Positions 1 through 11,899 of a stretch of 64,000 bases of DNA are shown here, one piece after another (the first letter of the stretch is position 1; the number at the start of each line of letters is the position of its first letter). The translations under genes were made by a program, and so were the position numbers. Where the stretch lies: the NCBI GenBank assembly GCA_029990175.1, contig JARKIP010000017.1:26399001-26463000 (forward strand), in the 5' to 3' direction. The notes under the pieces are model-generated. The model was not told the DNA's origin. It did not search any database and was given only the letters and a program-made list of their open reading frames with translations. The stretch is from Petunia secreta (lineage: Eukaryota; Streptophyta; Magnoliopsida; Solanales; Solanaceae).

Positions 1-470
1 ATACTCCTAGTGCTTCAAATATTTTGTGTCAAAAATGCATGTCTTATGGTCACATGGCTAAGAAGTGTCCGACTCACAAAGTTATGATGTTTCTCGAAGA
101 TGGAAACGTCCATGAGCAAGCGAGTGACTCCGAGGAGGAGAAAGGAGAAGAAACCGAAGTTGAACGTACTGATGATGGTTGAGAAACAACCGATGTTGAC
201 CATCTGAAAATGTTTCTTGTGGTTCGTAGGAACTTGAGCACTATGACCATAGAAGAGGAGGATGATAATCAAAGGGAAAATCTATTTCATGCGAGGTGTT
301 GAGTGAGGGGGAAGGTGTGTTCGATAATTATTGATTCGGGAAATTGTGCTAATATGGAGCCAAACCTTGGTTTAACAAATGGGACTACCTACAATGAAAC
401 ATCTCCGCCCCTACCATTTTAAATGGTTGAATTAATGTGGAGAACTGAGAGTTGCTAAGCAAGTGTTAAT
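1..470 (+). pseudogene. Gypsy gag C-terminal zinc knuckle and protease remnant
   Basis: Bases 10-80 read as a retroviral-type CCHC knuckle (CQKCMSYGHMAKKC, C-x2-C-x4-H-x4-C) followed by an acidic linker. About 320-350 reads IIIDSGNCANM, where DSG is the aspartic protease active-site triad. A TGA at about 181 and another at about 301 interrupt the frame. Family knowledge: the knuckle packages genomic RNA and the protease matures the polyprotein. Nothing here can be functional. Confidence 0.75.
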
Positions 471-773
471 CAAATTCAGAATTAGGGTTTATCAACACGA
501 GCTGATATTCGATGTTGTCCCGATGCAAGCTTGTCATTTGCTACTAAAGTGACCGTGGCAGTATTATAAGTCTGTGGTCCATAACGGCTGATCCAACACT
601 TACACTGCTAAGCTCGGAGGTGAGAGTTTCATACTCAAGCCTTTGACTCACAGTAAAGACTATAAACAAATGAGGGAGCTAAAAGAAGCAGCCAAAGCTA
701 AGTCTCTCGTGGGGACACAAATTGTGGCCGAGACAATGAAATACCGCCCAGGCCAGGTAATATTTTTGCAATC

Positions 774-2230
774 ATGCAACCGGGTGAGTGCCTCCGGGGC
801 AATGATACGAAAATGATGATGATTTGCTTCATGCACAAGGATATCTTTCAGAACTATAATGATGATTTCACTAACAATAACCTTTTGCCTAGTGCTATTC
901 AAAGTGTTTTGCAGGACTTCGAGGACATGTTCCTTGAAGAAATGCCAGGTAGATTACCTTCGTTACGAGGAATCGAGCACCAAATTGACTTCATCGCGGA
1001 GGGTCAAAACCCGAACAAGCCAGACTACTGGTGTAATCTCGAAGACACCAAAGAGCTCCAACATCAGGTAGATGAGTTGCTGAACGAAGGACTGGTTCGA
1101 GAGAGCTTGAGTCCGTGCGTCGTTCCTGTTATACTTGTGCTAAAGAAAGATGGAATGTGGCGAATCTGTGTTGATTGCCGAGCAGTCAACAAAATAACGG
1201 TAAAGTACCGTCATCAAATTCCTCGATTAGATGACATGCTTGATGAATTGAGTGGCTCATGTTTCTTTTCAAATATTGATCTTAGGTCCCGTTACCATCA
1301 AATCTATATGAAATCGGGTGATGAGTGGAAAACTGCATTCAAGACCAAATTCGGTCTGTATGAATAGTTATTGATGTCATTTGGTCTCTCTAATGCACCG
1401 AGCACATTCATGAGATTGATGAACCATGTGCTTAAACCGTTTATAAATAAGTTTGTTGCTGTGTATTTCAATGACATACTTATTTATAGTAAATATGTGG
1501 ATGAACATGTAGAACACTTAATGCTTGTGCTTGATACTTTGAGAAATGAGAAGTTGTATGCTAAAAAAGTATACTTTTTGTGTTGAACGTGCTACATTCC
1601 TTGGTTTTGTTATGAGTGCTAATGGCGCGGAAGTCGATGACTCAAAATTCGAGGCTATTAAAGATTGGCTGACCCTTACTTTGGTGTCTCAAGTTTGAAG
1701 TTTCCATGGGTTAGCTAGTTTTTATAAGAGGTTTGTCTGTGACTTTAGCACCATGGCAACTCCTTTAACTGAGCTGATAAAAAAGGATCAACCATTCATG
1801 TGGGGAGAGTCCCAAGAGAGGGCCTTCCAAGAGTTGAAACGGTGGCTAAGTTCTGCCCCGTTGTTGCAACTCCCTAACTTTAGCAAAGTGTTCGAAATCG
1901 AATGTGATGCGTCTGGAGTCGGGATCGTAGGAGTGCTTATGCAAGAAGGGAAGTCGACCGCTTACTTCAGTGAAAAGCCTAAGGGTGCAACCTTGAATTA
2001 ATATTCGTATGACAAGGAGTTGTATGCCCTCACTAGAGCACTTGCTTATTGGCAACATTATTTATGGTCACGAGAGTTTCTGTTTAAAAGTGATCATGAA
2101 TCTTTGAAACATTTCTGAGGCCAAGAGAAGTTGAACTGGCGACATGCCTAGTCTGTAGAATTCATTAAGAGCTTTCCTATATAATTCATTACAAGAAGGG
2201 TAAAGACAATATTGTGGTCGATGCACTGTC
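774..2230 (+). pseudogene. Gypsy reverse transcriptase / RNase H remnant
   Basis: Bases 774-1367 encode the RT N-terminal half: the peptides LVRESLSPCVVPVILVLKKD, WRICVDCRAVN and FFSNIDLRSRYHQI are typical Ty3/gypsy RT blocks. A TAG near 1366 ends that frame, and 1371-1586 continues with FGLSNAPSTFMRLMN and VYFNDILIYSK. The usual catalytic pair in the last block is DD, so the first aspartate is replaced by asparagine. Bases 1753-2001 carry the connection/RNase H start (FEIECDASGVGIVGVL), and further RNase H similarity continues in broken frames to about 2230. Multiple stops and shifts make this a pseudogene. Confidence 0.85.
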
Positions 2231-2379
2231 GATGAAGTTTGCCTTAGTGACCACTCTCGCTTCGAGACTGATGGGGTTCAAGAGCATCAAGCTGATGTAT
2301 GGACACGACCCCAAGCTTAAGAGCATCCTTGACGCTATACTGAGTGGACAGAGGGTGGAGAAGTATGTCTCACGATGGC

Positions 2380-5374
2380 TATCTCCTTAAGAGGGGAGAG
2401 TTTGTGTGCCTGTGTCATATTGGGAAGAGCTCTTAGTTAGAGAAGCTCACTCCGGGGGCTTAATGGGACACTTAGGTGTCGATAAAACTCTTGGATTCTT
2501 GTCTGAGCATTTCCACTGGCCCAAGACGCGACGAGATATGGAAAAGCTTTGCAATGCCTGTTTAGATTACAAGAAAGCTAATTGAGGTCCAACCCTCATG
2601 GTTTGTATACTCCGTTGCCCATTGCCCTTGAGTTGATATATTCATAGATTTTGTGATGGGGTTACCGAGGTCGAGGGGTGGGAACACTACTAGAAAAACA
2701 GTATTTTGCGACATTAATTGGAGACAGAATTCCCTAGCTAAATGGGTATAGAGGGAGAATTCTGTCGCTAAGCTGTTATCGCAATTTGCCTCGTCGTTGA
2801 CACGCCAGCGATATTATAATGTCGCCAAATAAAAAAGTAGCCCACGTGTCAGAAAGTGTTTGGCGAGAGTATTCCGTCGCCAAACGCACAAAAGGCTGGC
2901 GTGTCAGATATTTTTTGGCGAGGGTTTTCAGATATTTTTTGGCGAGGGAATACCCTAGCCAAACATAATAATTTTCAAAATTTTATTTCAGTTGGCGACA
3001 TAATTCACTCGCTAACTATATTAATCCTACTAAAAAAACGTTCGATCTTAGCTCTCGACCCCCTCTTAAGATCATGGCTTTCAAGTATAGATCCTAGCAC
3101 ATCAGGGTCAATATGAAAACCAACATCTTCAACTTCCTTAGGGACATTGTAATCACTTGGTTGCATGCCTGCAAATGCAAAAAAATTAACTTAAAGAGAA
3201 TATCAAGAGGTAATTAGATAGAAAAAAGAAAACAAAATTCACCTTGTTTTAACTGAAATGCAGTCTTGGAAACAAGAACTGATACTCTCTTTTTCTCCTG
3301 TAACACATAAAAAAGAATGCGTAGCCATATTTAAGCTGGTTTTACCAAATGTGATGTATATGCAAAACTTAAAATTAAAAGATACTACTATCAAGTCAAA
3401 CAGTTCTTTTCTCCTACTAATTTTAAAACAACATAAAATTGGTGTAGCAAATCTAAATGCATTCCAACTCAAACCAATCACGATATTGTTGCAAATTCAA
3501 ATACATCCACAATTCAGTCAAATCAAATCACCTTCATAAATCAAGGCAGAGAATTATTTTTCCTGAAAAAAAAATTATCACGTGAAACTGCTTCACAAAA
3601 GAAGCAACAAACAAAAATATGAAGGAGTTCAAACCAAATAGGCATTTAACTATTTTACTACAAAAATACTAAGCACTTGAATATATGCATTTTTAAATTA
3701 AATATCCAAAAATAAAAATAAATAAATAATATAATTTAATAAACTGAAATTAAATTTTATCTTCAAGAATTAGTTGCCGGTGAGCGAACTGTAAAAATAT
3801 AAAAAATAAAAATTTGTTAAATTTGGTACAAAAAATTAGGGAACGAACGGGGATTGGGCAAGATGAAATTAAGGTGAATGGGGAAATTGCTTTTGTTATC
3901 TGGGAGGGGAAATTGCTTTTGTTATTTGGGGTATTGCCACCGCAGAGGGAGTGGTTCTTGTAGTAGGGGCGGAGGGAGAGAGGGGAAAATGTGTATATAG
4001 TAGGCGGAAAGGGATATGTATTATTTTTTTTAGGTGGAGATGTAATTCCGTCTCCAATCAAAAAGTTAAAAAAATGTCAGATGATTGGCGTTGGATACCC
4101 TAACCAGCACCTGACATCTTTTTAACTTTCTGACTGCAGAAGAAATTCCGTCGTCGGTTTTTTCAATTTAATTTTTTTAACCATTTTCTATGGTAAAACA
4201 CAGATTGGAGAGGGAACTCACTCGCCATCTCTCTCCAAGTGGTTGGCGAGTGAGTTTCCTCGCCAACCATTCTGTAGCTTTTTATTATTTTCTAGTAGTG
4301 GCATGATAGTATCTTTGTCGTGGTCGACCATTTTTCCAAAATGACTCACTTCATTTCATACAAGAAATGTGATGATGCGCAACATGTAGCTACATTGTTT
4401 GTTACTCATGTCTTGAAAATGCATGGCGTGCCTCGTATTATTGTGAATGATCGGGACTCTAAGTTCTTCAGTCATTTTTTGAAATGCTTGTGGGGGTCTC
4501 CTTTGCACCAAATTACTATCCTCGACGTATCACCATTCTCAGACTGATGGACAGACCGAGGTAGTCAACCGAACCTTGGGAGCTCTGCTTCGAGCGATGA
4601 CCAAAGGTAAAGCCGAAAACTGGGTTGACCGTTTGCCTGTGATGGAATTTTATACAACTGTACTGTGCACAGAATGATTGAAATGACTCCATTTGAGTGT
4701 GTGTGCGGTTTTAACTCTTTAATTCCACTTGATTTAACCCCGTTTCCTCAAGATGCTGTGGTTGATTTTGAAGGTAAACGCCGAGCTACCACTTTGCTTG
4801 AGCTCCATGCCAAAGTGAGGAAAATTCTTGAGGAAGCTTATGCCAAGGTGGCATCGAAAAAGAACAAGCGGCATAAGAAGTTGGAGTGAAAGAAGGGAGA
4901 TTGGATTTGGGTACACTTTCGCAAAGAGAGGTTCCCAAACCAAAGGAAAGAGAAGTTGGCTCCGAGATGGGATGGTCATTCCAAGTGCTTAACAAGATCA
5001 ACATCAAAGCCTATGTGATCGACCTCCTAGGTGAGTATAATGTGTCCAACACCTTTAATGTTGCTGACTTAACTCTTTGTGTTACAGGCGGAGCACCGGA
5101 GACCGAAGAAGACGCAATTTTGGGGACGAAAGCTTCTCAAAAAGCGAAGGATGATGCAGCTCGTGTTTGTGCTGATCGACTGTTCGAGCCATTGAGGCTG
5201 GTCACACGAACCCAAGCCAAGATTCTACACGACGTGCACATTCATCTAGCGTGGCCGGGAGGAAGCAGCTGTTTGGACAATGAGTGGCCGAGCGCAAGAT
5301 GTGAAAGCTATATTTGCAAGCTGGAGCCCGAGGCTAGAAGTGTTCGAACCCTAATAAATGATGTCGAGCATTGA
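2380..5374 (+). pseudogene. Gypsy integrase remnant split by a CACTA insertion
   Basis: The HHCC zinc-binding region lies at about 2440-2585 (REAHSGGLMGHLGVDKTL, then CNACLDYKKAN). The core starts near 2600 and is cut at 2684 by the CACTA element. It resumes at 4301-4547 with VDHFSKMTHFISYKKCDDAQ and VPRIIVNDRDSKF, where the two core aspartates are seen. Later fragments are at 4665-4889 and 4886-5374; the last holds a terminal stretch (FNVADLTLCV) like the end of gypsy integrases. No chromodomain could be recognised. Stops, frameshifts and the insertion make it non-functional. Confidence 0.8.
2685..4300 (+). mobile_element. Non-autonomous CACTA (En/Spm) DNA transposon in the gypsy integrase
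   Basis: The element begins CACTACTAGAAAA and ends TTTTCTAGTAGTG, a perfect 13-bp terminal inverted repeat with CACTA ends. It is flanked by gaa (2682-2684) and gca (4301-4303), a 3-bp target duplication with one substitution. Removing element and duplication restores the host integrase frame across the site. Subterminal regions (2725-2990 and 4140-4270) are rich in the unit TTGGCGAGGGA and variants in both orientations, as expected for CACTA transposase-binding arrays. The AT-rich interior holds no recognisable transposase, so it must depend on another element, such as the relative at 28748-32764. Confidence 0.9.
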
Positions 5375-5536
5375 AGCGATCGAAGGGCTACAAATAAGAT
5401 CGAGGCAGAAGAGAGTCCAATCTCAACTGTGCCAAGGCAGAAGAGCACCCGAGCATTGAAGCACAAGAGTGCCCGAGCACACCCATTTAGTTGGCCCTAC
5501 GTGGCCTTGTTTCATTGGTCGTCTGTGACCGTATTT

Positions 5537-5814
5537 ACTACCTCCGTCCCAATTTATGTGGCGGCGTTTGACTTGGCACGGAGTTTAAAAAATAGAAATT
5601 GACTTTGTAAATGTTCAAATTTACCCTTGAAAAATTAAGAGAGAGAAGATTGTAGTAATCAAAAAGTTGTTTGTGGCTTTTAAAGTAAGTAGGGCCATAT
5701 AGGAGTAAAATAGAGATAGTGCATTAAATAGTTGACAAATAAGGAAATGTGACATTCTTTTTGCGACAGACCAAAAAAGAATGTGTGACACATAAATTGG
5801 GACAGAGGGAGTAC
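5537..5814. mobile_element. Stowaway-like MITE
   Basis: About 278 bp bounded by inverted repeats: the left end is CTACCTCCGTCCCAATTTAT and the right end reads the same way on the other strand, with TA at both edges as for Tc1/mariner-type MITEs. It has no coding capacity. A relative with the same ends and the same GTTTGACTTGGCAC block next to the left end lies in an intron of the ubiquilin gene (37185-37412). Confidence 0.8.
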
Positions 5815-6170
5815 TATTTAGACCTTGGGGCTTTCTATATAAACCCCCTTAGTATTTCATTTTGAGAACCAGTTGTTGTTGAATATTGAATTTAGCTGAT
5901 ATGCTATTGATTCTCCATCGAGGGAACCTTTTGTTAATGGACGTGTGGCTTTCAGTGGATTCCGATTGAACATTTCGTCTTTGATCATTCAATTTGCAAG
6001 AGACAATATTCTCTTAAGGATTGTTACATAGTGTATGTGTCTTTTCACAATCTAACCGAGAGGCTCCAAGACTATTTCTTTTTCTTTTTTCTCGGTTTAG
6101 TTGAGATTACGTCTCACTTTTATCTTCCGTGTGTGCTCGTTGCTCATCCAATTTGGCTTGCACCAGATAT

Positions 6171-7240
6171 CATGATGAATTGTTTATTAAAATGGATTTA
6201 GCTTTAAAAATTTTTTACTTTTGTAGGAACTTGTCCTTTCCTTAAAAAGTTTGAGCGCTACTTGCTTTGGTTGAGGCAGTTTAATGAGACATGGAAGAAA
6301 CTATATTGTTTTGGATTTTGACAGAAAAATAGGAACTTACTGTAAAAAAGCAAAGTCTATCTCTTTTCTCAACCATACATAAGTGATCGGAGTAAAAGTA
6401 AAAGAAGGACCTCAAAGTTGGATTTTGTATGAATATGTGTGGAAAGGTAGATGACATTTTAAGCTAGCATAACGTCTTAAGAGGAAGCTAGATGTTTAAC
6501 AAAACAACCTTCTAGTTGACTGTTGACTATGTACATATATTCATCGTTCTAACTGTAGAGCATTTGATCAATTTCCCCCCTTCCCGCTCTTATCAAAACT
6601 GAATGTAGTTCAACATGGTTGTATTCATACCTTCATAAACAACAACACTTAAATGCATATTTCTAGTCAGCCATGTTATGAGACCTAAATAAAATGCTGA
6701 AATTGAAATGTAGTAACATGCTAAAGATTCAGAGGCGAGACGACGAAGTAAAGAAGATAAAGCGTTATACTTTATTTTCCAATTCTGAGATATGTTATGC
6801 ATCATGTAAGTAAAAAATATCAAGAATATCAAAATTTAGATGAAAATAATACTAGAACGTTGTAATACTAGAACCCTATTCAAGATATTGATTACTTGAT
6901 ATATAAAGATATATTAAATATTTCAATATACTTTGGCACAATGCTTGGTGCTCGGAGAAAAATACAACAGTAGGAGGGATAGTTTATGCAACAGTGCAAT
7001 TTGAGAAGGACTCTCTGGCAAACAAAGAAAAAGAACATAAAATTGCAATCGTTTGATAAGAAAGTTTACAAAAGAAGATTGGCTATTAAACAAACCACAA
7101 AGGAAATGAAAAGTTAAAAATGTAAACAGAGAAAATTGTGAAAATGTAATAATACCATTCGACAAATTTTGTATTTCACACGTTGACTACTTGAAGAGTT
7201 ATCAACTTCAATCCATTCCACCTTTTCTGGGCCGGCCCTG
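6171..7240. other. Intergenic, no gene recognised
   Basis: AT-rich DNA with only short reading frames, no domain-like peptide and no clear repeat boundary. Part of the left portion may still belong to the gypsy 3' LTR. Confidence 0.4.
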
Positions 7241-7242
7241 TG

Positions 7243-7965
7243 TGAAAATCATCATCATCATGTGGTCGCATCTGATCCTAAACAAGAACATGAGCGGTTA
7301 GAAGCCAAAATGGTAAGATTGGAGATATTTGAGAAGGAAATTCAAAATGAACTCCAACACCATCTCACTGCTGCCAGTTCTATGGCTCATCCAACTTTAC
7401 TAAAAACAAGATGCATAACAAATGATCTGGATGTTGTTGCTGACCCTTATAACGGGCATGCTTCTGTTGCTAATTAATATTTGCAACTTATGGGATGCCA
7501 TTAATTTGGTTGTTCTTGGAAAGAGTTTGACCGATTTGTTTGAGTTTGTCATTTGCTTTATTTGTGATTTTTAGTGAAATATGTATGATTTCGAGTCCCC
7601 AACAAAAAGACTCGAAAATATACATACTTCACTAAAAATCACAACTAAAGCAAATGACAAACCAAAACAAATTGACCAAACTCTTCCCAATAACAACCAA
7701 ATTAATGGCATCCCGTTAATTGCATATATTAATTTGCAGTAGATGTCTGCCTGTTATAAGGGTCATCAACAACATCCAGATCATTTGTTATGCATTTTGT
7801 TTTTGGTGAAGTTGGATGAGCCATAGAACTGGCAGCAGTGAGATGGTGTTGGAGTTCATTTTGAAGTTCCTTCTTAAGTTTCTCCAATCTTGCCATTTCG
7901 TCCTCCAACCACCTATTCTTGTTTTGGAACAGATGCGGCCACATCAATGATGATGATTTTAATAA
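7243..7965. repeat. Large imperfect palindrome with two head-on copies of a gene fragment
   Basis: Arms of about 355 bp (7243-7597 and 7609-7965) are inverted copies around an 11-nt centre. Each arm holds the same coding-like fragment, one on each strand: 7262-7477 (+) and 7729-7980 (-). Both translate to a charged, heptad-like segment followed by ELQHHLTAASSMAHPT and CITNDLDVV and stop at equivalent places. The shared reading frame suggests descent from a real exon, but the parent protein was not recognised. An RNA across it could fold into a very long hairpin. A second diverged copy lies at 10030-10745. Confidence 0.75.
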
Positions 7966-8780
7966 TCGTACAGTTTCCACCCGTCTCGGAACCTATTTAG
8001 ACTACTATAAAAAAATTGAACACTTTATAACCTTGAAACTTGAGACCCTTAAACGTGCCGCCTCAAACAATTGAGAAAATAGTTAGTCTACAAATCATTT
8101 TCTCATATTCATAATCTGTTCTAAAAGATCCTTGACCATAATCTTCTAGTATAAAGTAAAAATTTATTCCATTTTGAAGCATCGAAGTATACAAAATAAT
8201 TATATTGGGAGATCTAATTAAAAAAAAAAAGGAAGCAAAATTGGAATGAGGATGTGGAGATGGATGGAATCTCTACATAAAGGAATAATAATAACAAATT
8301 AAAAGGACATAAATACTTTTGAAGTAGTGTGATTCATGAAAGCATGAGATACAATCCCATATATATAGAGCAGCCGGATTAGAAGCTAACTCAAAAGTTT
8401 ATGGCTAGTTGTTTTAAGCTAATAAATTCCAATCTATCAAAAAATTTGAGAGAAAGATTTGATAATATCTAATGAATTTTTTTCTATTTAGAGAGAGGGG
8501 TTTGTGAAAGATAATAATGAGATCAAATCCCGGTATCCAAAATTAATGAAGTTACGAATGTCTCTATATTATGTGTCTACGCCAAACTAAATAAATGAAC
8601 TTTAACTTTTTAAATTATTTAATCATGGTGAAGTGAAGAAATCACAAATATATATATGTAGGGCACATATGTTGTAATCATTGAATTATATAAACACCAA
8701 ATGCGAGTAATTTTTTTAAATCTAATTTACGCATAAACACTTTCACCAACTACCAAATGTCATAGAAACCCTTAAAATCC
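7965..8780 (-). repeat. Segment of an unidentified duplicated locus, copy 1
   Basis: About 800 bp whose parts recur at 10800-10970 and at 25590-26550. Shared marks are the block around 8036-8090 (ACCCTTAAACGTGCCGCCTC and the following AATTGAGAAAAT), then GGATGTGGAGATGGATGGAA near 8250 and GAGAGAAAGATTTGATAATA near 8448. On the minus strand a TATATATAT stretch near 8355-8365 precedes the coding-like block, which would fit a promoter and 5' part of a gene running towards 7729. That gene model is inference; no product is recognised. Confidence 0.55.
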
Positions 8781-9326
8781 TAAATAAGAACATCAAAAGT
8801 GTCAATATATTTTTAGTACAAAAATCTAGACATATATATATATATTCTATATTGAAAGTATTTTGTCTTTGTTTTGTCTATATTGAAGAAAATTATGAAA
8901 GAATTTATTAAGGTTATAGAGTTTAACTTGTATACACAAATAATATGAAGATTTTTCATAAGGTCGAGGTAATTTACATGAATCGAGGTCAGCTGAAAAA
9001 ATATGGTCAATGAGAATTCATATTTTCGATTTAACTTGTTTGACATTGAATCGTAATAATTGTTATTCTATAATTGTTACTTGTTAGTACTTTATTTTCA
9101 AAGTTTAACATATTGAAAAGAAAGTTTCTAAACAATCAAGTCATTAAGAATAACACTACATATAGATAAATGTTCATAATAAGTAAGATTAGTAGCTTAA
9201 AAATCGCATTCATTGCTTGTCACAATAGTTTAAAATATACTAAGAGCATAAGAAAAATTTATATTGTCAGTATATATTCATAATAATCATTCATTGTACA
9301 ATATTTAAACTATATAGATTAATAAC
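8781..9326. other. Intergenic, no gene recognised
   Basis: Strongly AT-rich with no usable reading frame and no repeat structure that I can define. Confidence 0.4.
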
Positions 9327-10020
9327 TGTTGAAAACTAATTCAAAGTTGATATATGAGCCTTAAATTGATTAGGATTTATATATACATATTTACTTAAAG
9401 TATGTCTAGTTAGGTTTTTAGTAGAACTATATAGGATAGATTAGTTCAAGTTAAATAGACTTTGTTTGTTATTATATAGGGGTACTACCCTCTATTATGT
9501 TGTGGTGCAAGAGAATAAATTTGAGATCAATAAAATTTTAAGAGAATACTTATATTTTGAGATATTTATATCCTTCAAAGTGGTATCAGGGCCTCTACAA
9601 TCTTGGTAGACATTCAAATAGCTTTTGCAACTGGTGAGTGGCGCCGGCCAATATGTGTCACCCACTGGCCAAAACAACAACTTGACAAAAAAAAGTAGAT
9701 GAGAGAGAGAAGGATCCTTCTCTTTTGCAAGTTAAAGGAGGAGCAAACAAATATGGCTTAAGAGGAAGAACCATTTTCTAAAAATTCGGGAGAAGTGAGT
9801 TAAAGAAAGAAGAAGAGAGAAACAAAAGTTGAAGGTTGGAGACAAGTGCTTCAACAAGTGGAGTTGGTGACAGGTGTATCAACAAAATAGGGCGTTGATT
9901 GCAAGAGAATCAACGTTGGAAGTTGGAGAGAAAGTGTTTCAACTTTCATAACAAAATAAGGCGTTGATTACAAGTGAATCAACGTTAGAAGTTGAAGAGA
10001 AAGTGCTTCAACCTAAAAAA
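9327..10020 (+). mobile_element. Truncated TRIM-like small LTR retroelement
   Basis: A 251-bp LTR (9327-9577) runs from TGTTGAAAACTAATTC to TATATCCTTCA and is followed after 3 nt by a primer-binding site, TGGTATCAGGGC (9581-9592), close to the 3' end of initiator tRNA-Met. The internal part to about 10020 is non-coding and matches, in opposite orientation, the internal part of the small element at 11405-11891. The 3' half and second LTR are missing; the sequence runs directly into the palindromic repeat at about 10030. Confidence 0.75.
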
Positions 10021-10029
10021 AAAAAAAGC

Positions 10030-10745
10030 TTGAGAAGGAATTTCAAAATGAACGCTAAGACCATCTCACAGCTGCTAGTTCTATGACTCTTACTACTTCA
10101 CCATAGACAAGTTGCATAACAACTGAATGTTGTTGCTGACCCTGATGATGGGGAGACTTCTGCTACTAATTAATATTTACAATTAATGAGATGCCATTAA
10201 TTTGGCAGTTATTTGGGGGGGGGGGGGGGGTTGGTCAATTTATTTGGGTTTGTCATTTGTTTTATTTATGATTTTTAGTGATCAATATTTGTTTTTGAGT
10301 CTTTCGTTTATTTGATCGTAAGAGCGTGTGTGGTTCAATTTGAATTTTTTTTCAAACCAATCGAACCACATACGCTCTTACCCTCAACAACAAAAAGACT
10401 CGAAAACCGACATTTTTCACTAAACATCACAAGTAAAGCAAATAACAAACCTAAATAAATTGGAAAAACTCTTCCTACTAACTACCAAATTAGTGGCATC
10501 CCATTAATTATAAATATTAATTAGCAACAGAAGTCTCCCCTTTATATGGGTCTGCAACAACATCCAGATCATTTGTTATACAACTTATTTCTGGTGAAGC
10601 TGAAAGATCATAGAACTGGCAGTTGTAAGACGGCCTTAGAGTTTATTTTGAAGTTTTTTCTCAACTTTCTCAAATCTTACAATTTCGGCCTCTACCCGCT
10701 CATATTCTTGTTTTGGATCCGATATGACCACCAATGACGATGATT
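10030..10745. repeat. Second diverged copy of the palindromic gene-fragment repeat
   Basis: Two inverted arms (about 10031-10300 and 10390-10745) match the arms of the palindrome at 7243-7965. The coding frames are more decayed here. The centre has expanded and contains its own hairpin: 10318-10336 pairs with 10363-10381 over 19 bp with one mismatch. A run of 13 G lies at about 10217-10229 in the left arm. Confidence 0.7.
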
Positions 10746-10789
10746 TCACAATCATATAATTTTCAGTGTAGGAACCCATTTAGAATTTT

Positions 10790-11160
10790 ATAAAAAATAA
10801 ACTGAATATTTGATAACCTTGAGATTTCAGACCTTCAAATATGCCTTCATATAATTGAGAAAATGGTTAGCGTATGAATTATTTTCTCAAATACTTAATA
10901 TGTTCTATGAGCAACTTGACATCAATCTTCTATATAAAGTAAAATTTTGCTCTTTTTGAAAGCATCAAAGTATAAAAAGAATTAGAATAGAAGATCTATA
11001 TAAAAGAAAAAAAAACAAAATTCAAATGATACAACAATAATAGGTTGACAATAATTAAAGGCAAGTACAAACATCCTCCTGCAACTTTTAATTTTTAGAA
11101 AAAAAATACATGTTGTAGCGGCAACTTAATTGATTCCAGATTGTTGTCACTATCCACTCA
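10790..11160 (-). repeat. Segment of an unidentified duplicated locus, copy 2 (left part)
   Basis: 10800-10970 is a diverged copy of 8010-8170. 11030-11160 matches 33725-33850 (blocks AGGTTGACAATAAT and TCAAACCATCCTC-like). The match breaks at 11160 exactly where the TRIM-like element is inserted and resumes at 25208, so 11160 and 25208 were once adjacent. Confidence 0.6.
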
Positions 11161-11899
11161 TAAAGGATATAAATATCATAGAAAATAAATAATCTCTGGA
11201 AGTTTATTGATCTGAAATTTATTCTCTGCACCACAATATATAATAGAGGTAGCACTCCTATTTATAATAATAAAAAAAAAATCTGTTTTAACTTTAACTA
11301 GAAAACCTATTCTAATATGGTGTTCCCTAAAAACCTTTCTAGACATGAATTATGTAAACTACTTAATTTAGGTTTCTCATATCAACTTTGAATTATCTTC
11401 AACATTCTCCCTTAATTCAAAGTTGTATATGTCTTTATTTTTGTTGAAGCACTTTGTCTTCAACAACGTTGATCATCTGGTAATCAATGCTATATTTTGT
11501 TTTTGTCGAAGCACTTTCTCTTCAACAACGTTAATTATCTGGTAATCAACGATCTATTTTGTTATGGAAGTTGAAGAGCTTTCTCTCCAACTTCAACGTT
11601 GACCCTCTGATAATCACCGCCCTATTTTGTTGATGCACCTATCACCAACTCCTCTGGCCGAACCACTTATCTCCAACCCTCAAATTTTTTTTACACACTT
11701 CTCCCTAACTTTGAGAGAAGAGTTTCATTATCTTGAGCCATAATTGTTTGCTCGTGCTTAAATTTGCAATCTTTTCTCAATCCTTTTTTCTCTCATCTAC
11801 CTTTTTTGAATTTTGTCTTGGCTGGTGCCACCTGCCGGTGGCGAAAGATATTTGAATCTCTACCAAGATCGTAGAGGCTCTGATACCACTATGAAGGAT
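11161..11899 (-). mobile_element. TRIM-like LTR retroelement, 3' part (outer level of a nest)
   Basis: Read on the minus strand. The 3' LTR is 11404 to 11161 (244 bp, starting TGTTGAAGATAATTC), preceded by a polypurine tract AAGGGAGAA at about 11405-11413. The internal region runs from 11891 to 11405 and the primer-binding site TGGTATCAGAGCC is at 11888-11876. The element is about 1 kb when rejoined and non-coding. Its 5' LTR lies at 24978-25207 because a copia element inserted at 11899/11900. Flanking actca (11156-11160) and gctca (25208-25212) form its 5-bp target duplication with one mismatch. Confidence 0.85.

Larger units (their letters stand above)
1..6170 (+). mobile_element. Decayed Ty3/gypsy LTR retrotransposon (5' part off-window)
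   Basis: The order gag zinc knuckle, protease, reverse transcriptase, RNase H, integrase is visible, and RT before integrase is the Ty3/gypsy arrangement. The reading frame is broken by many stops and shifts, so this is a dead copy. A CACTA element (2685-4300) sits inside the integrase and a Stowaway-like MITE (about 5537-5814) sits in the 3' terminal region. The 5' LTR lies before the window. The 3' LTR is inferred only from a TATA-like stretch near 5835-5842 and the loss of coding similarity after about 5374, so the right boundary is approximate. Confidence 0.85.

Noticed and set aside
3239..4061. Frames of about 80-103 codons inside the first CACTA element
   Set aside because: Low-complexity, no transposase similarity, on both strands; the element looks non-coding.
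7262..7980. Two small protein-coding genes in opposite orientation
   Set aside because: Both frames are inverted copies of one fragment without clear starts, so they are listed as a palindromic repeat.
10546..10737. 63-codon plus-strand frame
   Set aside because: Antisense of the decayed fragment in the second palindrome arm; no domain.
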